Origin: Acidobacteriaceae bacterium KBS 89
GTDB taxonomy: Bacteria > Acidobacteriota > Terriglobia > Terriglobales > Acidobacteriaceae
Length of the DNA stretch: 64,000 nucleotides
Direction of reading: 5' to 3'
Assembly: GCA_000381605.1 (NCBI GenBank)
Contig: KB906757.1
Location: 62,001 to 126,000 of the forward strand
How positions within the stretch are numbered: position 1 is the first letter of the stretch; every line of letters begins with the position of its first letter. The notes beneath the pieces were generated by a model. The model had not been told where the DNA came from and did no database searches. It saw only the letters and a list, made by a program, of their open reading frames with translations. This document shows, one piece after another, positions 17,149 through 27,154 of this stretch. The translations under genes and the position numbers were made by a program.

Positions 17149-17706
17149 ATGTCGATTCCCGCCACGCAGATGCGCCCGGGCATGATCATCAAGCACAACA
17201 ACGACCTTCACACCGTTTTTTCGGTGGAGCACAGGACGCCAGGTAACCTCCGCGCCTTCATTCAGGCCAAACTGCGGAATGTTCGCACTGGTGCGATGTT
17301 CGTTGAGCGTTTCCGTTCGCCGGACCCGATCGACCGCGTCATCGTCGATGAGGTGAAGATGGAGTTTTTGTATAACGACGGCGACGACTACTACTTCATG
17401 GATGAGGCCTTCGAGCAGACGATGCTGAAGCGCGATACGCTCGGCGATGCGGTGGAGTATCTGATTCCGAATCTGAGTATCAGCGTGAGCTACTACGACG
17501 GGAAGGCGGTCGGCATCGAACTGCCGGGCGTCGTGGAGATGACGGTGATGGAGACGGAGCCGGGGATCAAGTCGGCGACGGCGTCGTCGGTGACGAAGCC
17601 AGCGAAGATGGAGACGGGGCTTGTGGTTGCCGTACCACCGTTCATCAACGAGGGTGAGAAGATTCGCGTGGATACAGCGGAAGGCGCTTACATCAGCCGC
17701 GCATAG
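17149..17706 (+). CDS. efp: Elongation factor P
   Basis: The 185-residue length, three beta-barrel regions and the C-terminal block GEKIRVDTAEGAYISR fit EF-P, which helps ribosomes that stall on consecutive prolines by contacting the P-site tRNA. The KOW-like N-domain is IPATQMRPGMIIKHNNDLHTV. The loop that normally carries a modified lysine reads RTPGNLRAF, with Asn at residue 33 where E. coli has Lys34; Arg35 is two residues later. A TTTTCTTTT precedes the ATG with only a weak binding site (GGGG). acyP starts 46 bases after its stop and apt 6 bases after that, so these may form one operon. Confidence 0.95.
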   Translation: MSIPATQMRPGMIIKHNNDLHTVFSVEHRTPGNLRAFIQAKLRNVRTGAMFVERFRSPDPIDRVIVDEVKMEFLYNDGDDYYFMDEAFEQTMLKRDTLGDAVEYLIPNLSISVSYYDGKAVGIELPGVVEMTVMETEPGIKSATASSVTKPAKMETGLVVAVPPFINEGEKIRVDTAEGAYISRA

Positions 17707-17752
17707 CAACCAAATTTGAACGCAAGTGGACCCCCTAAACAGTGGAGCTTCC

Positions 17753-18034
17753 ATGGTGTGCCATTACCTCGTGAAAGGCCGTGTGCAAGGCGTGGGTTTC
17801 CGCTGGTTTGTGCAGCAGGAGGCCGCGGAGATTGGCCTGCGCGGATGGGTGCGGAATACCGAGGATGGCCATGTGGAGATTGTTGCTGCAGGTGCTCCTG
17901 AGGAACTTGATGAGTTGAAGGATGCGCTGCGGAAGGGTTCTCGCGGAAGCCGCGTGGATGCTGTTTTGGAAGATGAGTTGGCCGAGAGCGAAGGTGCGAA
18001 GCTTGGGCCATTTGAGATTGAAGGAGCCTGGTAA
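17753..18034 (+). CDS. acyP: Acylphosphatase
   Basis: This 93-residue enzyme hydrolyses carboxyl-phosphate bonds of acylphosphates. The motif VKGRVQGVGFRWFVQ supplies the phosphate-binding Arg, and GWVRNTEDGHVEI supplies the catalytic Asn. The ATG at 17753 has a GGAG five bases upstream and gives the normal length; the in-frame GTG at 17726 is less likely. The neighbouring genes are efp and apt. Confidence 0.93.
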   Translation: MVCHYLVKGRVQGVGFRWFVQQEAAEIGLRGWVRNTEDGHVEIVAAGAPEELDELKDALRKGSRGSRVDAVLEDELAESEGAKLGPFEIEGAW

Positions 18035-18040
18035 GGACTG

Positions 18041-18580
18041 ATGACACTACCGATTAATTGTGAACCACTGAAGACGCTGATCCGGACTGTACCGGACTTC
18101 CCGAGGCCGGGGATTCTGTTTTACGACATTACGACGGTGCTGAAAGATAAGGCTGGATTCGCCACGCTGATCGATGCGTTTGCGCAGTATTACATTGGCA
18201 AGGAGATCGATCTGGTGTTGGGGATCGAGGCGCGTGGGTTCATCTTTGGGCCGGCGCTGGCGTATCGGTTGAATGCAGGGTTCGTGCCGGTGCGGAAGCC
18301 GAAGAAGCTGCCAGCCCCGGTGGCTCGAGTGAACTATGACCTGGAGTATGGGACGGACTCGCTTGAGATTCATCTAGATGCGATTCAGCCCGGGCAGCGG
18401 GTGATCATCGTGGACGACTTGCTGGCGACTGGGGGGACGATGCAGGCTACCGTGCAGCTTGTGCGCCAACTCGGAGGCGAGATTGCAGGGCTTGGGTTTG
18501 CGGTCGAGCTTGATTTTCTGAAGGGGCGAGAGAAGTTTCAAGGGTATGACGTGCTGAGCTTGCTGCACTATGACGAGTAA
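18041..18580 (+). CDS. apt: Adenine phosphoribosyltransferase
   Basis: This 179-residue enzyme salvages adenine to AMP with [21 protein letters not shown] opens the protein, [18 protein letters not shown] forms part of the core, and the PRPP-binding strand-loop [14 protein letters not shown] lies at about residues 121-134. RKPKKLPA is the flexible-loop region. The start is six bases after acyP, consistent with translational coupling. Confidence 0.95.
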   Translation: MTLPINCEPLKTLIRTVPDFPRPGILFYDITTVLKDKAGFATLIDAFAQYYIGKEIDLVLGIEARGFIFGPALAYRLNAGFVPVRKPKKLPAPVARVNYDLEYGTDSLEIHLDAIQPGQRVIIVDDLLATGGTMQATVQLVRQLGGEIAGLGFAVELDFLKGREKFQGYDVLSLLHYDE

Positions 18581-18660
18581 TTTTTCTTAATCGTAGCGGT
18601 TGACGAAATCAAATCAATTATCCGAATCATCTAAAAACTAGCGGAAATAAGGAGATTTGA

Positions 18661-19707
18661 ATGAAATCGTTTGGATACGCTGCACATGACAAGAAGTCGG
18701 CGCTGGTGCCGTTTCGGTTTGAGCGGAGAGAGCCTGGGCCGAAGGATGTGGTGGTCGAGATTGAATTTTCCGGGATCTGCCACTCGGATATTCATCAGGT
18801 TCGGGATGAGTGGGGTGGGTCGATCTATCCGATGGTGCCGGGGCACGAGATTGTGGGGCATGTAACCGCCGTTGGCGGCGCTGTGACGAAGTTTAAGGTG
18901 GGCGACCCGGCTGCGGTTGGGGTGATCGTCGATTCGGACAGGGTGTGCGAGAACTGTGTAGCAGGCGAAGAGCAGTATTGCATCAAGGGCGCGGTGGAGA
19001 CTTACAACAAGCTCGACTACGAAGGTAAGCCGACGTATGGCGGGTATTCGAACAACATCGTTGTGGACGAGAGGTTTGTGCACACGATCTCGCCGAAGCT
19101 GAACTCCGCTGCGGTTGCGCCGTTGTTGTGCGCGGGAATTACGACGTACTCGCCACTGCGTCACTGGAAGGTTGGTGAAGGCAGCAAGGTGGGAGTTGTG
19201 GGTTTGGGTGGGCTGGGACACATGGGTCTGAAGTTTGCGCATTCGTTTGGCGCGCATGTGGTGCAGTTCACGACCTCTGAGAGCAAGATTGCGGACGCGA
19301 AGAGGCTGGGGGCCGACGAGGTGGTCGTGACGAAGGATGCGGCGGCTCTAGCGAAACATGCAGGGAGCTTCGACTTTATTCTCGATTGCGTTTCGGCGCC
19401 GCATGATGTGAATCAATACCTGAACCTGCTGCGGCTGAATGGGACTTTGTGCCTGGTTGGTCTGCCTGAGACTCCTGTGTCCGTTGCGCCATTTTCTGTG
19501 GTGGCCAACCGGCGGTCGCTGGCGGGTTCGGGGATTGGCGGAATGAAAGAGACACAAGAGATGCTGGATTATTGTGCCGAACATAACATTGTGTCTGAGA
19601 TTGAGCTGACTTCCATCGACAAGCTGGCTGAAGCTTACGAGCGCGTGGTGAAGGCCGATGTGAAGTATCGCTTCGTCATCGACATGGCTACGCTTCCGAA
19701 GAGCTAG
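18661..19707 (+). CDS. Zinc-dependent NAD(P) alcohol dehydrogenase
   Basis: The 348-residue medium-chain dehydrogenase has the catalytic zinc ligands in GICHSDIHQVRDEW (Cys about 40) and PGHEIVGHV (His). The structural-zinc loop is VCENCVAGEEQYC, with fewer Cys than the four-Cys standard form and a spacing typical of the YahK/cinnamyl-alcohol subgroup. The nucleotide fold is GVVGLGGLGHMGLKFAH. Such enzymes reduce aldehydes, often with NADPH; the substrate is not set by sequence. AAGGAG lies about seven bases before the ATG. A strong terminator ends the transcript. Confidence 0.9.
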   Translation: MKSFGYAAHDKKSALVPFRFERREPGPKDVVVEIEFSGICHSDIHQVRDEWGGSIYPMVPGHEIVGHVTAVGGAVTKFKVGDPAAVGVIVDSDRVCENCVAGEEQYCIKGAVETYNKLDYEGKPTYGGYSNNIVVDERFVHTISPKLNSAAVAPLLCAGITTYSPLRHWKVGEGSKVGVVGLGGLGHMGLKFAHSFGAHVVQFTTSESKIADAKRLGADEVVVTKDAAALAKHAGSFDFILDCVSAPHDVNQYLNLLRLNGTLCLVGLPETPVSVAPFSVVANRRSLAGSGIGGMKETQEMLDYCAEHNIVSEIELTSIDKLAEAYERVVKADVKYRFVIDMATLPKS

Positions 19708-19724
19708 GCTCTCGGCAGATTTAT

Positions 19725-19763
19725 AACAAAAATCCCTTGCCCGCGCGGCGAGGGATTTTTGTT
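19725..19763. terminator. Bidirectional intrinsic terminator
   Basis: A 13-bp perfect stem (19725-19737 with 19751-19763) encloses a GC-rich 13-base loop. Both arms are A/T-rich at their outer ends, so each strand gains a U run. It ends the alcohol dehydrogenase gene and the convergent lactonase gene. Confidence 0.9.
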
Positions 19764-19766
19764 TGT

Positions 19767-20978
19767 TCAGATGAAGAGAGAGAACAGAGGAGAGTCGATC
19801 GGAACCGTCTGGGTGGGGCCAGTGAGTTTTCCGGTTGCAGCGTCGCGACGGAAGACGGTGATGGTGGCCGAGTCCTGATTGCCGCAGAGAAGCCACTGGG
19901 TGGTGGGGTCGAGGGTGAAGTGGCGTGGGGTTTTGCCTCCGCAGGAGATGCGCTGAAGAAAGGTGAGCTTGCCGTCTTTGGGTCGGATCGAGAAGACCAC
20001 GAGTGAGTCGTCGCCGCGATTGCTCGCATAGAGGTATAGACCGTCCGCAGAGACGGCGAGTTCCGCGGCGGTGTTTTTGTCGGCGGGGAAATCGGGTGCG
20101 ATGGTCTTGACGGGGGTGTTTGTGTTGACCAGAAGGCCCTGGGGGGTGTCGCTGAAGCGCGTGGCCGTCCAGAGGTAGTGGTCGATGGTGGAATCGATCT
20201 CGTTGAGGCCATAGACCCAGCGACCGTTGGGGTGAAAGAGAATATGGCGTGGTCCGGAGCCGGGGTGGCCGTTGGTGAAGGTATGCGGATCGGTGAGTTG
20301 ACCAGTGTCGGGGTGAATGAGGAAGACAGTGATGTGATCCGTGCCGAGGTCGCAGACGAGAAGAAACCGGTTGTCGGGCGAGATAGTGGCGCAGTGGGGG
20401 TGAGGGGTATCCTGACGGGTCGAGTTGGGGCCGAGGGCACCGAACTTCTGGTGGTCTTTGAAGTCGATGCGATCGACGGGCTGGCTGAGTGTGCCGTCGG
20501 GCTGGATGCGATAGGAGGCAACGGTGCCGCCGTAGTAGTTGGCGACGAAGGCGGAATGGCCGGTGCCGTCGACAGAGATGTAGGCGGGTCCCGCTCCGCC
20601 TGAGGAGACCTGGCCCGTTTGTTTCAGGCCGGCCGTCTTTGGGTCGATGGCGAAGGTGGTGGCGGTGGCGGCAGGGTCGTTGATTGCGTTTACCGCATAC
20701 AGAAACCGCTGGCCTGGGCCGACAGGAGTGACGGCGAAAAAAGATGGCCGGAGGGTGGCGGCGGCGAGGGTGGGAGGAGTCAGCTGCCCCTTGGTGGTGT
20801 CAAAGTGCGCTTGATAGATACCTTTGCTGACGCCCTTGGTGGTATCGGTGCCAATGTAGACGATAAGAGGGGGCGGAGGGGCAACAGGTTTCTTCTTCCT
20901 AAGATGCCACTTGCTCTGCGCATGTGCCGAGGCCGTGAAGGCAGGAAGAATGATGAGGAATCTACGTCGGGTGAACAT
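19767..20978 (-). CDS. Secreted lactonase-family seven-bladed beta-propeller
   Basis: The 403-residue protein resembles 6-phosphogluconolactonase-type (YbhE/lactonase, PF10282-like) propellers. It contains YIGTDTTKGVSKGIYQAHF, LYAVNAINDP, DGTGHSAFVANYYGGTVASY, TPHPHCATISPDNRFLLVCDLG, RHILFHPNGRWVYGLNE, LYLYASNRGDDSLVVFSI and PRHFTLDPTTQWLLCGNQ, which repeat once per blade. The N-terminus MFTRRRFLIILPAF resembles a twin-arginine or Sec signal peptide followed by AHAQS. Export makes a pentose-phosphate role doubtful; the substrate is unknown. AGGAG is placed about nine bases before ATG. Confidence 0.85.
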   Translation of the reverse strand: MFTRRRFLIILPAFTASAHAQSKWHLRKKKPVAPPPPLIVYIGTDTTKGVSKGIYQAHFDTTKGQLTPPTLAAATLRPSFFAVTPVGPGQRFLYAVNAINDPAATATTFAIDPKTAGLKQTGQVSSGGAGPAYISVDGTGHSAFVANYYGGTVASYRIQPDGTLSQPVDRIDFKDHQKFGALGPNSTRQDTPHPHCATISPDNRFLLVCDLGTDHITVFLIHPDTGQLTDPHTFTNGHPGSGPRHILFHPNGRWVYGLNEIDSTIDHYLWTATRFSDTPQGLLVNTNTPVKTIAPDFPADKNTAAELAVSADGLYLYASNRGDDSLVVFSIRPKDGKLTFLQRISCGGKTPRHFTLDPTTQWLLCGNQDSATITVFRRDAATGKLTGPTQTVPIDSPLFSLFI

Positions 20979-20999
20979 GCGCCAAATCTCCTGGGAGGA

Positions 21000-21431
21000 T
21001 TAAGCTGGTTCGCCGGGAAGGTGGATCCCCATCTCGTCCTCTGGCCGGATGTCGGCGTTGATGACAGGGAGGCTGGGAAGATTGTCGGTGCGGCCAGCCT
21101 CTTTGACTACGGCGTTGGCGTGTTCGAGAACCTCGTCGACGGTCATGGTGTACATCTCGCGGCCATTGTCGTAGCCGGACTGGATGGCGTGCTGGAGGTA
21201 GCGTCCGGCGGCCTGGGCGGCGAGGTAGTCGGTGATGACGTAGCCTGTGCGGCGCTTCTGCTCGACCCAGGCGAGATTTGGCATGGCGATCCAGACGGGA
21301 CGGCCGTTGACGGCAAAGCGGATATCGGTGGCGTCGGCGTGGCGGGTGGCGATGGCGACGACGGTTCCCTTCCATTCGCAGTGGAGGTCTTCGCCTGTCC
21401 AGCGGTCGGTCACTTTGAAGTCTTCATACAT
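21000..21431 (-). CDS. Conserved-looking hypothetical protein
   Basis: The 143-residue product has no signal peptide or membrane segment. It begins MYEDFKVTDRWTGEDLHCEWKG and includes IRFAVNGRPVWIAMPNLAWVEQ, TDYLAAQAAGRYLQHAIQSG, TMTVDEVLEHANAVVKEAG and DNLPSLPVINADIRPEDEMG. The balance of strands and helices looks like a folded cytoplasmic protein. ATG 21431 is preferred to the in-frame start at 21470, which adds a Pro-rich leader. The gene lies 21 bases upstream of nothing on its strand except the lactonase gene, with which it may be co-transcribed. I do not recognise a family. Confidence 0.6.
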   Translation of the reverse strand: MYEDFKVTDRWTGEDLHCEWKGTVVAIATRHADATDIRFAVNGRPVWIAMPNLAWVEQKRRTGYVITDYLAAQAAGRYLQHAIQSGYDNGREMYTMTVDEVLEHANAVVKEAGRTDNLPSLPVINADIRPEDEMGIHLPGEPA

Positions 21432-21641
21432 GGTTCGTTCTAGCTTAGAGCAGGGTGGAGCGGGGGGCAAGGCCGAGTTACCGCTTACTTCGCTAAATCA
21501 CCCAAAGATGCAGCTAGATAACAGGTTAGGGGCATATCCCACGTTAGAGAGAGAGGCGTAGGTTACCTTCGTAAGGTGTTGAAATTCCTTCTGGCTTATG
21601 AAAGTTACCCCGGCTATTCTAGCGTTACATTACGGTGAACG

Positions 21642-23090
21642 ATGAATGTGCGTCGGACAGAAGTTGAAGCCGCTAGCTTAAGGGCGATTTGGACACGTGA
21701 TTTACTGGACTCCCAGCCAGAGCTCGAATGCGATGAACTGGTGCAGCTTGCAGCTGCGATTTGTGGGACTTCGATGGGCCTGGTGACGCTGCTGGATGAG
21801 CGGCACCAATGGTATCGCGCGTCCGAGCATCTGAAACTGGGGGAGACGCCGCGGGAGGTAGCCTTCTGTGCGCACGCGATCCGGCAGACCGAGATGTTTC
21901 TGGTTAAGGACGCGTTGATGGACCCACGGTTTGATAGCAATCCCCTGGTGACGAGTGATCCTGCGATCCGGTTTTTTGCAGGGGTGGGGTTATTTACGGC
22001 TGAAGGCGAGCCCATCGGGACACTTTGTGTGGTGGATATGTCGCCGCGAATACTGGCGGCGGAGCAGGCCAATGCACTCGAGGTGCTGGGGCGGCAGGTG
22101 AGCGTCCGGCTGGAGGCGATGGTGCAGCGGAAGGCCCTAGCCGAGGTGTTGGCTGAAAAAGAGAGGGCGAGCGCAAACCTGCGGGCGAGTGAGGAGCTGT
22201 TTCGTGCGTTTATGAATGCCAGCCCGTTCCTGAGCTATATCAAAGATGCAGCGGGGCGGCTGCTGTTTTATAACCGCAGCTTTGCGCAGCGGTTTGGGGT
22301 GAGCGAGTATGCGTGGTTGGGGCGGACGGATGAACAGCTTTGGTCGCGGAAGCTGACAAAATCGGTGCGGACTCATGACCTGGAGGTAATGGCGGGCGGG
22401 CGGATGGTGGAGACCGAGGAGCATATCCGGAATTCGGATGGGACGGTTAGTTCGCTGCGGTCGTTTAAATTTCCGTGTCATGATTCGGCCGGAAATGTGT
22501 TGCTGGCCGGGGTGGCGGTGGATGTGTCGGAGGAGGTGGCGCATCAGATCGAGTTGGAGCGTTACCATCGAGAGCTTGAAGAGGCCAATGACCAGCTGCG
22601 CAAGCTGGCTGTGACCGATGAGTTGACTGGGCTGAGGAACCGCAGGTCGTTCGAGGAACGGCTGGTGATGGAGTTCTCCATGGCGCGGCGACGGAAGCGG
22701 GAGCTTTCGGTGTTGCTGATCGATGTGGACAACTTCAAGACGATCAACGACCGATGGGGACATGCGGCAGGCGATGAAGTGCTGCGGCGTCTGGGAACGA
22801 TTCTTCGGACGACGGTGCGGTTGCCGGATCTTCCTGCTCGTTATGGGGGCGAAGAGTTTGTGGTGCTGCTGCCGGAGAGTGGTGAAGAGAGTGCTATGGG
22901 TCTTGCAAGGCGCGTGATGCAGCGGGTGGCAACTGAAGAGTGGGAGAATGAGCCACTGACAATCAGCGTCGGCATGGCTGCTATGAATGAGTCGCTGGAG
23001 AATGGATTTCAGCTGGTGGAGCTGGCGGATGAGGCTTTGTACGCAGCCAAGCGGGCGGGAAAGAATCGCGTGATGGTGCATAGCGGTTAG
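21642..23090 (+). CDS. Diguanylate cyclase with GAF and PAS sensor domains
   Basis: The 482-residue cytoplasmic protein has an N-terminal GAF domain (about 10-165; LVTLLDERHQWYRAS, REVAFCAHAIRQTEMFLVKDA, GEPIGTLCVVDMSPR) and a PAS domain (about 185-300; FRAFMNASPFLSYIKDAAGR, LFYNRSFAQRFG). A short coiled linker (about 300-320) follows, then a GGDEF domain. The active-site signature is GGEEF near 402, and the product-inhibition RxxD site (RLPD) lies five residues before it, so feedback by cyclic di-GMP is expected. LTGLRNRRSFEERL and DVDNFKTINDRWGHAAGDEVL are typical. It should make c-di-GMP in response to an unknown ligand. No EAL or HD-GYP partner is nearby. Confidence 0.93.
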   Translation: MNVRRTEVEAASLRAIWTRDLLDSQPELECDELVQLAAAICGTSMGLVTLLDERHQWYRASEHLKLGETPREVAFCAHAIRQTEMFLVKDALMDPRFDSNPLVTSDPAIRFFAGVGLFTAEGEPIGTLCVVDMSPRILAAEQANALEVLGRQVSVRLEAMVQRKALAEVLAEKERASANLRASEELFRAFMNASPFLSYIKDAAGRLLFYNRSFAQRFGVSEYAWLGRTDEQLWSRKLTKSVRTHDLEVMAGGRMVETEEHIRNSDGTVSSLRSFKFPCHDSAGNVLLAGVAVDVSEEVAHQIELERYHRELEEANDQLRKLAVTDELTGLRNRRSFEERLVMEFSMARRRKRELSVLLIDVDNFKTINDRWGHAAGDEVLRRLGTILRTTVRLPDLPARYGGEEFVVLLPESGEESAMGLARRVMQRVATEEWENEPLTISVGMAAMNESLENGFQLVELADEALYAAKRAGKNRVMVHSG

Positions 23091-23143
23091 GGCGTCCTGC
23101 CGGACGGACCCGCTGCCTGCCGATCGAATTAGTGCTAGAAAAC

Positions 23144-23977
23144 TTAAAGATTGCGGCCTGGAGCAGAAGGAAGCGCGGCTTCCGTGCCTTGAGCCGGACC
23201 CGGCAGAACTTGCAATAGGGCCCCGGGACCGACCCCATACTGTCCGATAAAAGGGCGATCATAGGCCACAATCAGCAACAGGCACGCCGCCACGCCGGTG
23301 GCAAAGACTCCCATTGCCATGCCGCTTGTCAGCCGGTTATCGCAATGGAGCAGTCCGATCGCGAACAGAACGCAGGCCGCCTGCACCAAAATGCACACCC
23401 ATTTAAAGAAACTGACTTGCGCCTGCGAGATAAGTATCCGCTGCCTACGCGCATCGAGTGCGTTTTCAAAAGCCTCCGCAATCTGGCGCTGTGCGATCGT
23501 CTGACCGGGCGTACTGGGGTTCAGTGCGAGTACCAGCTCAAGCCCTTGCGCAAGATCCGGCGGCGTCATGTTTATAGTTACATTCCTGTGAGCCATCATC
23601 GGCCATTCATGACGAGCAGCTTCCTGAATGTGGCTCGCGACGAAGCCAAGCAAGCGATCTCGCGGTCCTTCCGGAAAACTCCCTGCCAGAACAATCACCG
23701 CTTTCAGTGAGCTTGCCTCGCGATTGACTGCCGCGACTGCACGATCATAATCATTCCAGACCTGGATGGCCGTGAACACAACGAAAAGGCCGAACGTAAC
23801 ACCCAGCGGAGAAAGCAGCCCAGGCGAAATGGCTTTGAGCGAGGGGGCCCGCCTGTCTGTAGCGATCACAGCAACAATTGCATAGATCGTTACTGTCATT
23901 AGATAGGTAAGCGTGAAAACTACTACCGCCATCCAGAAAACAGGCAAGCCATGTATCCAATCGCTCATAGGCGGCAC
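23144..23977 (-). CDS. DUF4239-like integral membrane protein
   Basis: The 277-residue protein has two N-terminal membrane segments (PVFWMAVVVFTLTYLMTVTIYAIVAV and LLSPLGVTFGLFVVFTAIQVW). A long soluble part follows (ASSLKAVIVLAGSFPEGPRDRLLGFVASHIQEAARHEWPMM), then two C-terminal segments (WVCILVQAACVLFAIGLL and GMAMGVFATGVAACLLLIVAYDRPF). The pattern and the DYDRAVAAVNREASSL and AYDRPFIG phrases fit the DUF4239 bestrophin-like family. Channel function is unproven for this group. A proline/alanine-rich tail follows. Confidence 0.7.
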   Translation of the reverse strand: MPPMSDWIHGLPVFWMAVVVFTLTYLMTVTIYAIVAVIATDRRAPSLKAISPGLLSPLGVTFGLFVVFTAIQVWNDYDRAVAAVNREASSLKAVIVLAGSFPEGPRDRLLGFVASHIQEAARHEWPMMAHRNVTINMTPPDLAQGLELVLALNPSTPGQTIAQRQIAEAFENALDARRQRILISQAQVSFFKWVCILVQAACVLFAIGLLHCDNRLTSGMAMGVFATGVAACLLLIVAYDRPFIGQYGVGPGALLQVLPGPAQGTEAALPSAPGRNL

Positions 23978-24043
23978 ATTACCGTTTCGCAGCCGCTTGC
24001 GACTGCATCGCAGATCCGGCGACTCCGAGTTGTTCCAGCGAGC

Positions 24044-24352
24044 TCAGCAGGTTCCAATCCACCACACTTCAGCAATCTTGCTCCGCTCGAAGTGGCCAAT
24101 CGAAGTGCCCTGAACGTTCGCGCCTTTGTTGCTCGAGGACATCTCTTCCATGGTGAACTTCAGATCGGGAGAGCCATTCCTGCAGCTGCGTTTTCCTTTC
24201 TTCTCGGCCAAGGGGCTTCTCCCTTGAACAAGAATAGTCCCGATTCCCACCGTTGATAACCCGAACACGATATTTAAATGTCGTCGAAATCGCGCAGCCC
24301 AGCGATTCACCTCCAATCGTCTACTGTTTGACGGAAATTTACGAGCGTTCAT
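24044..24352 (-). CDS. Doubtful small open frame with one hydrophobic segment
   Basis: This 102-residue frame has a hydrophobic stretch (HLNIVFGLSTVGIGTILVQG) and a basic N-terminus, but the rest (RSCRNGSPDLKFTMEEMSSSNKG) is not like a known family. A GGAG directly abuts the ATG, which is poor spacing. It lies in a 460-base gap between the DUF4239 gene and the superoperon terminator. It may be a remnant or a chance frame. Confidence 0.25.
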   Translation of the reverse strand: MNARKFPSNSRRLEVNRWAARFRRHLNIVFGLSTVGIGTILVQGRSPLAEKKGKRSCRNGSPDLKFTMEEMSSSNKGANVQGTSIGHFERSKIAEVWWIGTC

Positions 24353-24384
24353 CTCCAGTCAGGCGATGGAAAACCCCGACAAAG

Positions 24385-24417
24385 ATAAGAGGCGCACCGT
24401 TTGGGTGCGCCTCTTAT
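24385..24417 (-). terminator. Terminator of the ribosomal superoperon
   Basis: A 14-bp GC-rich stem (24385-24398 with 24403-24416) surrounds a short loop. On the minus strand it is followed by a U-containing run (TCTTTGTCGGGGTTTT). It begins about 20 bases after the rplQ stop. Confidence 0.85.
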
Positions 24418-24437
24418 TGATGCTGAGTGTTTGAAGC

Positions 24438-24917
24438 TTAGGCTTCGGCGTTTGGATCGCCGGCTTCGCCTTCGCCGCGCTCTTCCATCTGCTTGGCTAG
24501 CTCCTCGCGCTTCTTGGTGCGGGCTTCGGCGCGCTTCTGGGCCTTCTCGTTGAGCTCGTGCTCGGCTCCGAGGAGCTCGATGTAGGCCATTTCCGCTGCA
24601 TCACCCTTGCGGGCTCCGAGGCGCGTAATGCGAAGGTAGCCGCCCTGACGTGCTGCGTAGCGGGGGGCTACGGTGGCGAAGAGACGGTCGACCGACTCAG
24701 GCGTCATGAGGTAGGCAGCGGCCTGACGGCGGGCGTGGACGGTACCGCGCTTGCCGAGGGTGATCATCTTCTCGATGAGGGGGCGGGTGGCTTTGCACTT
24801 GGTGATGGTGGTCTCCACGCGATCCATGAGGATGACGGAGGTGACGAGGTTGCGCAACATGGCGCGGCGATGGCTGGTGTTGCGGCCTAATTTGTATCCT
24901 GCATTGCGGTGACGCAT
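24438..24917 (-). CDS. rplQ: 50S ribosomal protein L17
   Basis: L17 contacts 23S rRNA near the exit side of the large subunit. MRHRNAGYKLGRNTSHRRAM is the family start, so the ATG at 24917 is chosen over a longer frame. The core to about residue 125 is normal; the last ~30 residues are a charged tail (EKAQKRAEARTKKREEL, then an acidic GEGEAGDPNAEA), longer than the usual 120-odd residues. It is the last gene of the minus-strand superoperon, 178 bases after rpoA. Confidence 0.97.
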   Translation of the reverse strand: MRHRNAGYKLGRNTSHRRAMLRNLVTSVILMDRVETTITKCKATRPLIEKMITLGKRGTVHARRQAAAYLMTPESVDRLFATVAPRYAARQGGYLRITRLGARKGDAAEMAYIELLGAEHELNEKAQKRAEARTKKREELAKQMEERGEGEAGDPNAEA

Positions 24918-25095
24918 GGGTGATCTCCTTCGACTCGGCCTTTGCCGTGAGTCGGTAGTGCGTAGAATGCGCACTCGGCCAATGGCCTTGTGCGGGTGAT
25001 GCTGCCTCGGTGTTGCGGAGGCTGATTGCTGCGCGGCTTGCGCCGCTTCTTAGAGGCAAATCGGCGGCGGAGATGACTCCGCCGCCTGATTCGGG

Positions 25096-26193
<1,098 letters not shown>

Positions 26194-26383
26194 GTGTTTC
26201 TCCTTTATCCGTCCTAGCCGCGATGCATTCTGCGGACTGGCGGGTGTTGCGGTTCCGGGTTAGGTTGTGGTTTTACAACGCCGGAGTGAGGTGTGACCCC
26301 CGCCCCGGGTAAAGTGTGCCAAAGTCTTCGAAAAAAGCCACTTAAGTCCAGACCTTGGTCCGAAACCAAAGTTAAGGGTGACT

Positions 26384-27016
26384 TTATTTCGAGTACAGTT
26401 CGACGATCAGCTGCTCGTTGACGGGCAGGTTCACGTCTTCGCGCTTCGGTAGGGCGATGACCTTGCCGGAGAGAGTGTCGCGGTTGATGTCGAGCCAAGC
26501 CACCTGATTCTGACCGGCGGCGAAGTTCTTGGCCTCTTCGAGCATGACGAGGGCCTTGGAGCCTTCGCGTATGGCGATCTCGTCACCGACCTTGACCTGG
26601 AAGGACGGGATGTTGACCTTGCGGCCGTTGACCTGAAGGTGACCGTGGCGGACGACCTGACGGGCCTGGCGGCGGCTCATCGCGAAGCCGAGTCGGTAGG
26701 CGACGTTGTCGAGGCGGGTCTCAAGCTGCTGGAGCAAGAGTTCGCCGGTGACGCCGGTCTTGTTGGAGGCCTTCTGATAGTAGGCGCGGAACTGGGTCTC
26801 GAGGGTGAAGTAGATGCGCTTGGCCTTCTGCTTCTCGCGGAGCTGCAGACCGTAGCCGACGACCTTCTTCACTTTGCGTGACTGGCCGTGCTGGCCTGGG
26901 GGGAAGTTGCGCTTCTCAACGGGGCATTTCTCAGAGAAGCACTTGGTGCCCTTGAGGAAGAGTTTGGTTCCGTCGCGGCGGCAGAGGCGGCAGACGGGTC
27001 CTGTGTAACGTGCCAT
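26384..27016 (-). CDS. rpsD: 30S ribosomal protein S4
   Basis: The 210-residue protein nucleates 30S assembly and in other bacteria can repress its operon. It is the zinc-carrying form, with C9, C12, C26 and C31 near the N-terminus. The S4 RNA-binding domain follows ([33 protein letters not shown]). The spacer before it contains a strong hairpin at 27105-27143. The 190-base spacer after it, before rpoA, is GC-rich with no ORF. Confidence 0.97.
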   Translation of the reverse strand: MARYTGPVCRLCRRDGTKLFLKGTKCFSEKCPVEKRNFPPGQHGQSRKVKKVVGYGLQLREKQKAKRIYFTLETQFRAYYQKASNKTGVTGELLLQQLETRLDNVAYRLGFAMSRRQARQVVRHGHLQVNGRKVNIPSFQVKVGDEIAIREGSKALVMLEEAKNFAAGQNQVAWLDINRDTLSGKVIALPKREDVNLPVNEQLIVELYSK

Positions 27017-27104
27017 TTTTATTACTCCTGACTTCGGGTGACGATCGGTTTACGCGCTGGCGCGCTTCTGGTCCCGATCCGGGTTGGACAACTTGTTAGC
27101 TCTT

Positions 27105-27143
27105 AGCCGTTAGCTCTTAGCGAAAGGCTAAAAGCTAACGGCT
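27105..27143 (-). repeat. Hairpin in the rpsK-rpsD spacer
   Basis: A 17-bp stem with one mismatch (27105-27121 with 27127-27143) encloses loop GAAAG on the plus strand. The unit GTTAGCTCTTAG also occurs as a direct repeat just before it. No U run follows on the coding strand, so it is not a standard terminator. RNA processing or a mobile palindrome are options. Confidence 0.7.
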
Positions 27144-27154
27144 GAAGACTGTAC

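Noticed and set aside
24044..24352. A secure small membrane protein gene behind the superoperon
   Set aside because: The binding site directly abuts the ATG, there is no recognisable family and codon use is unlike the neighbours; kept only as a doubtful entry.
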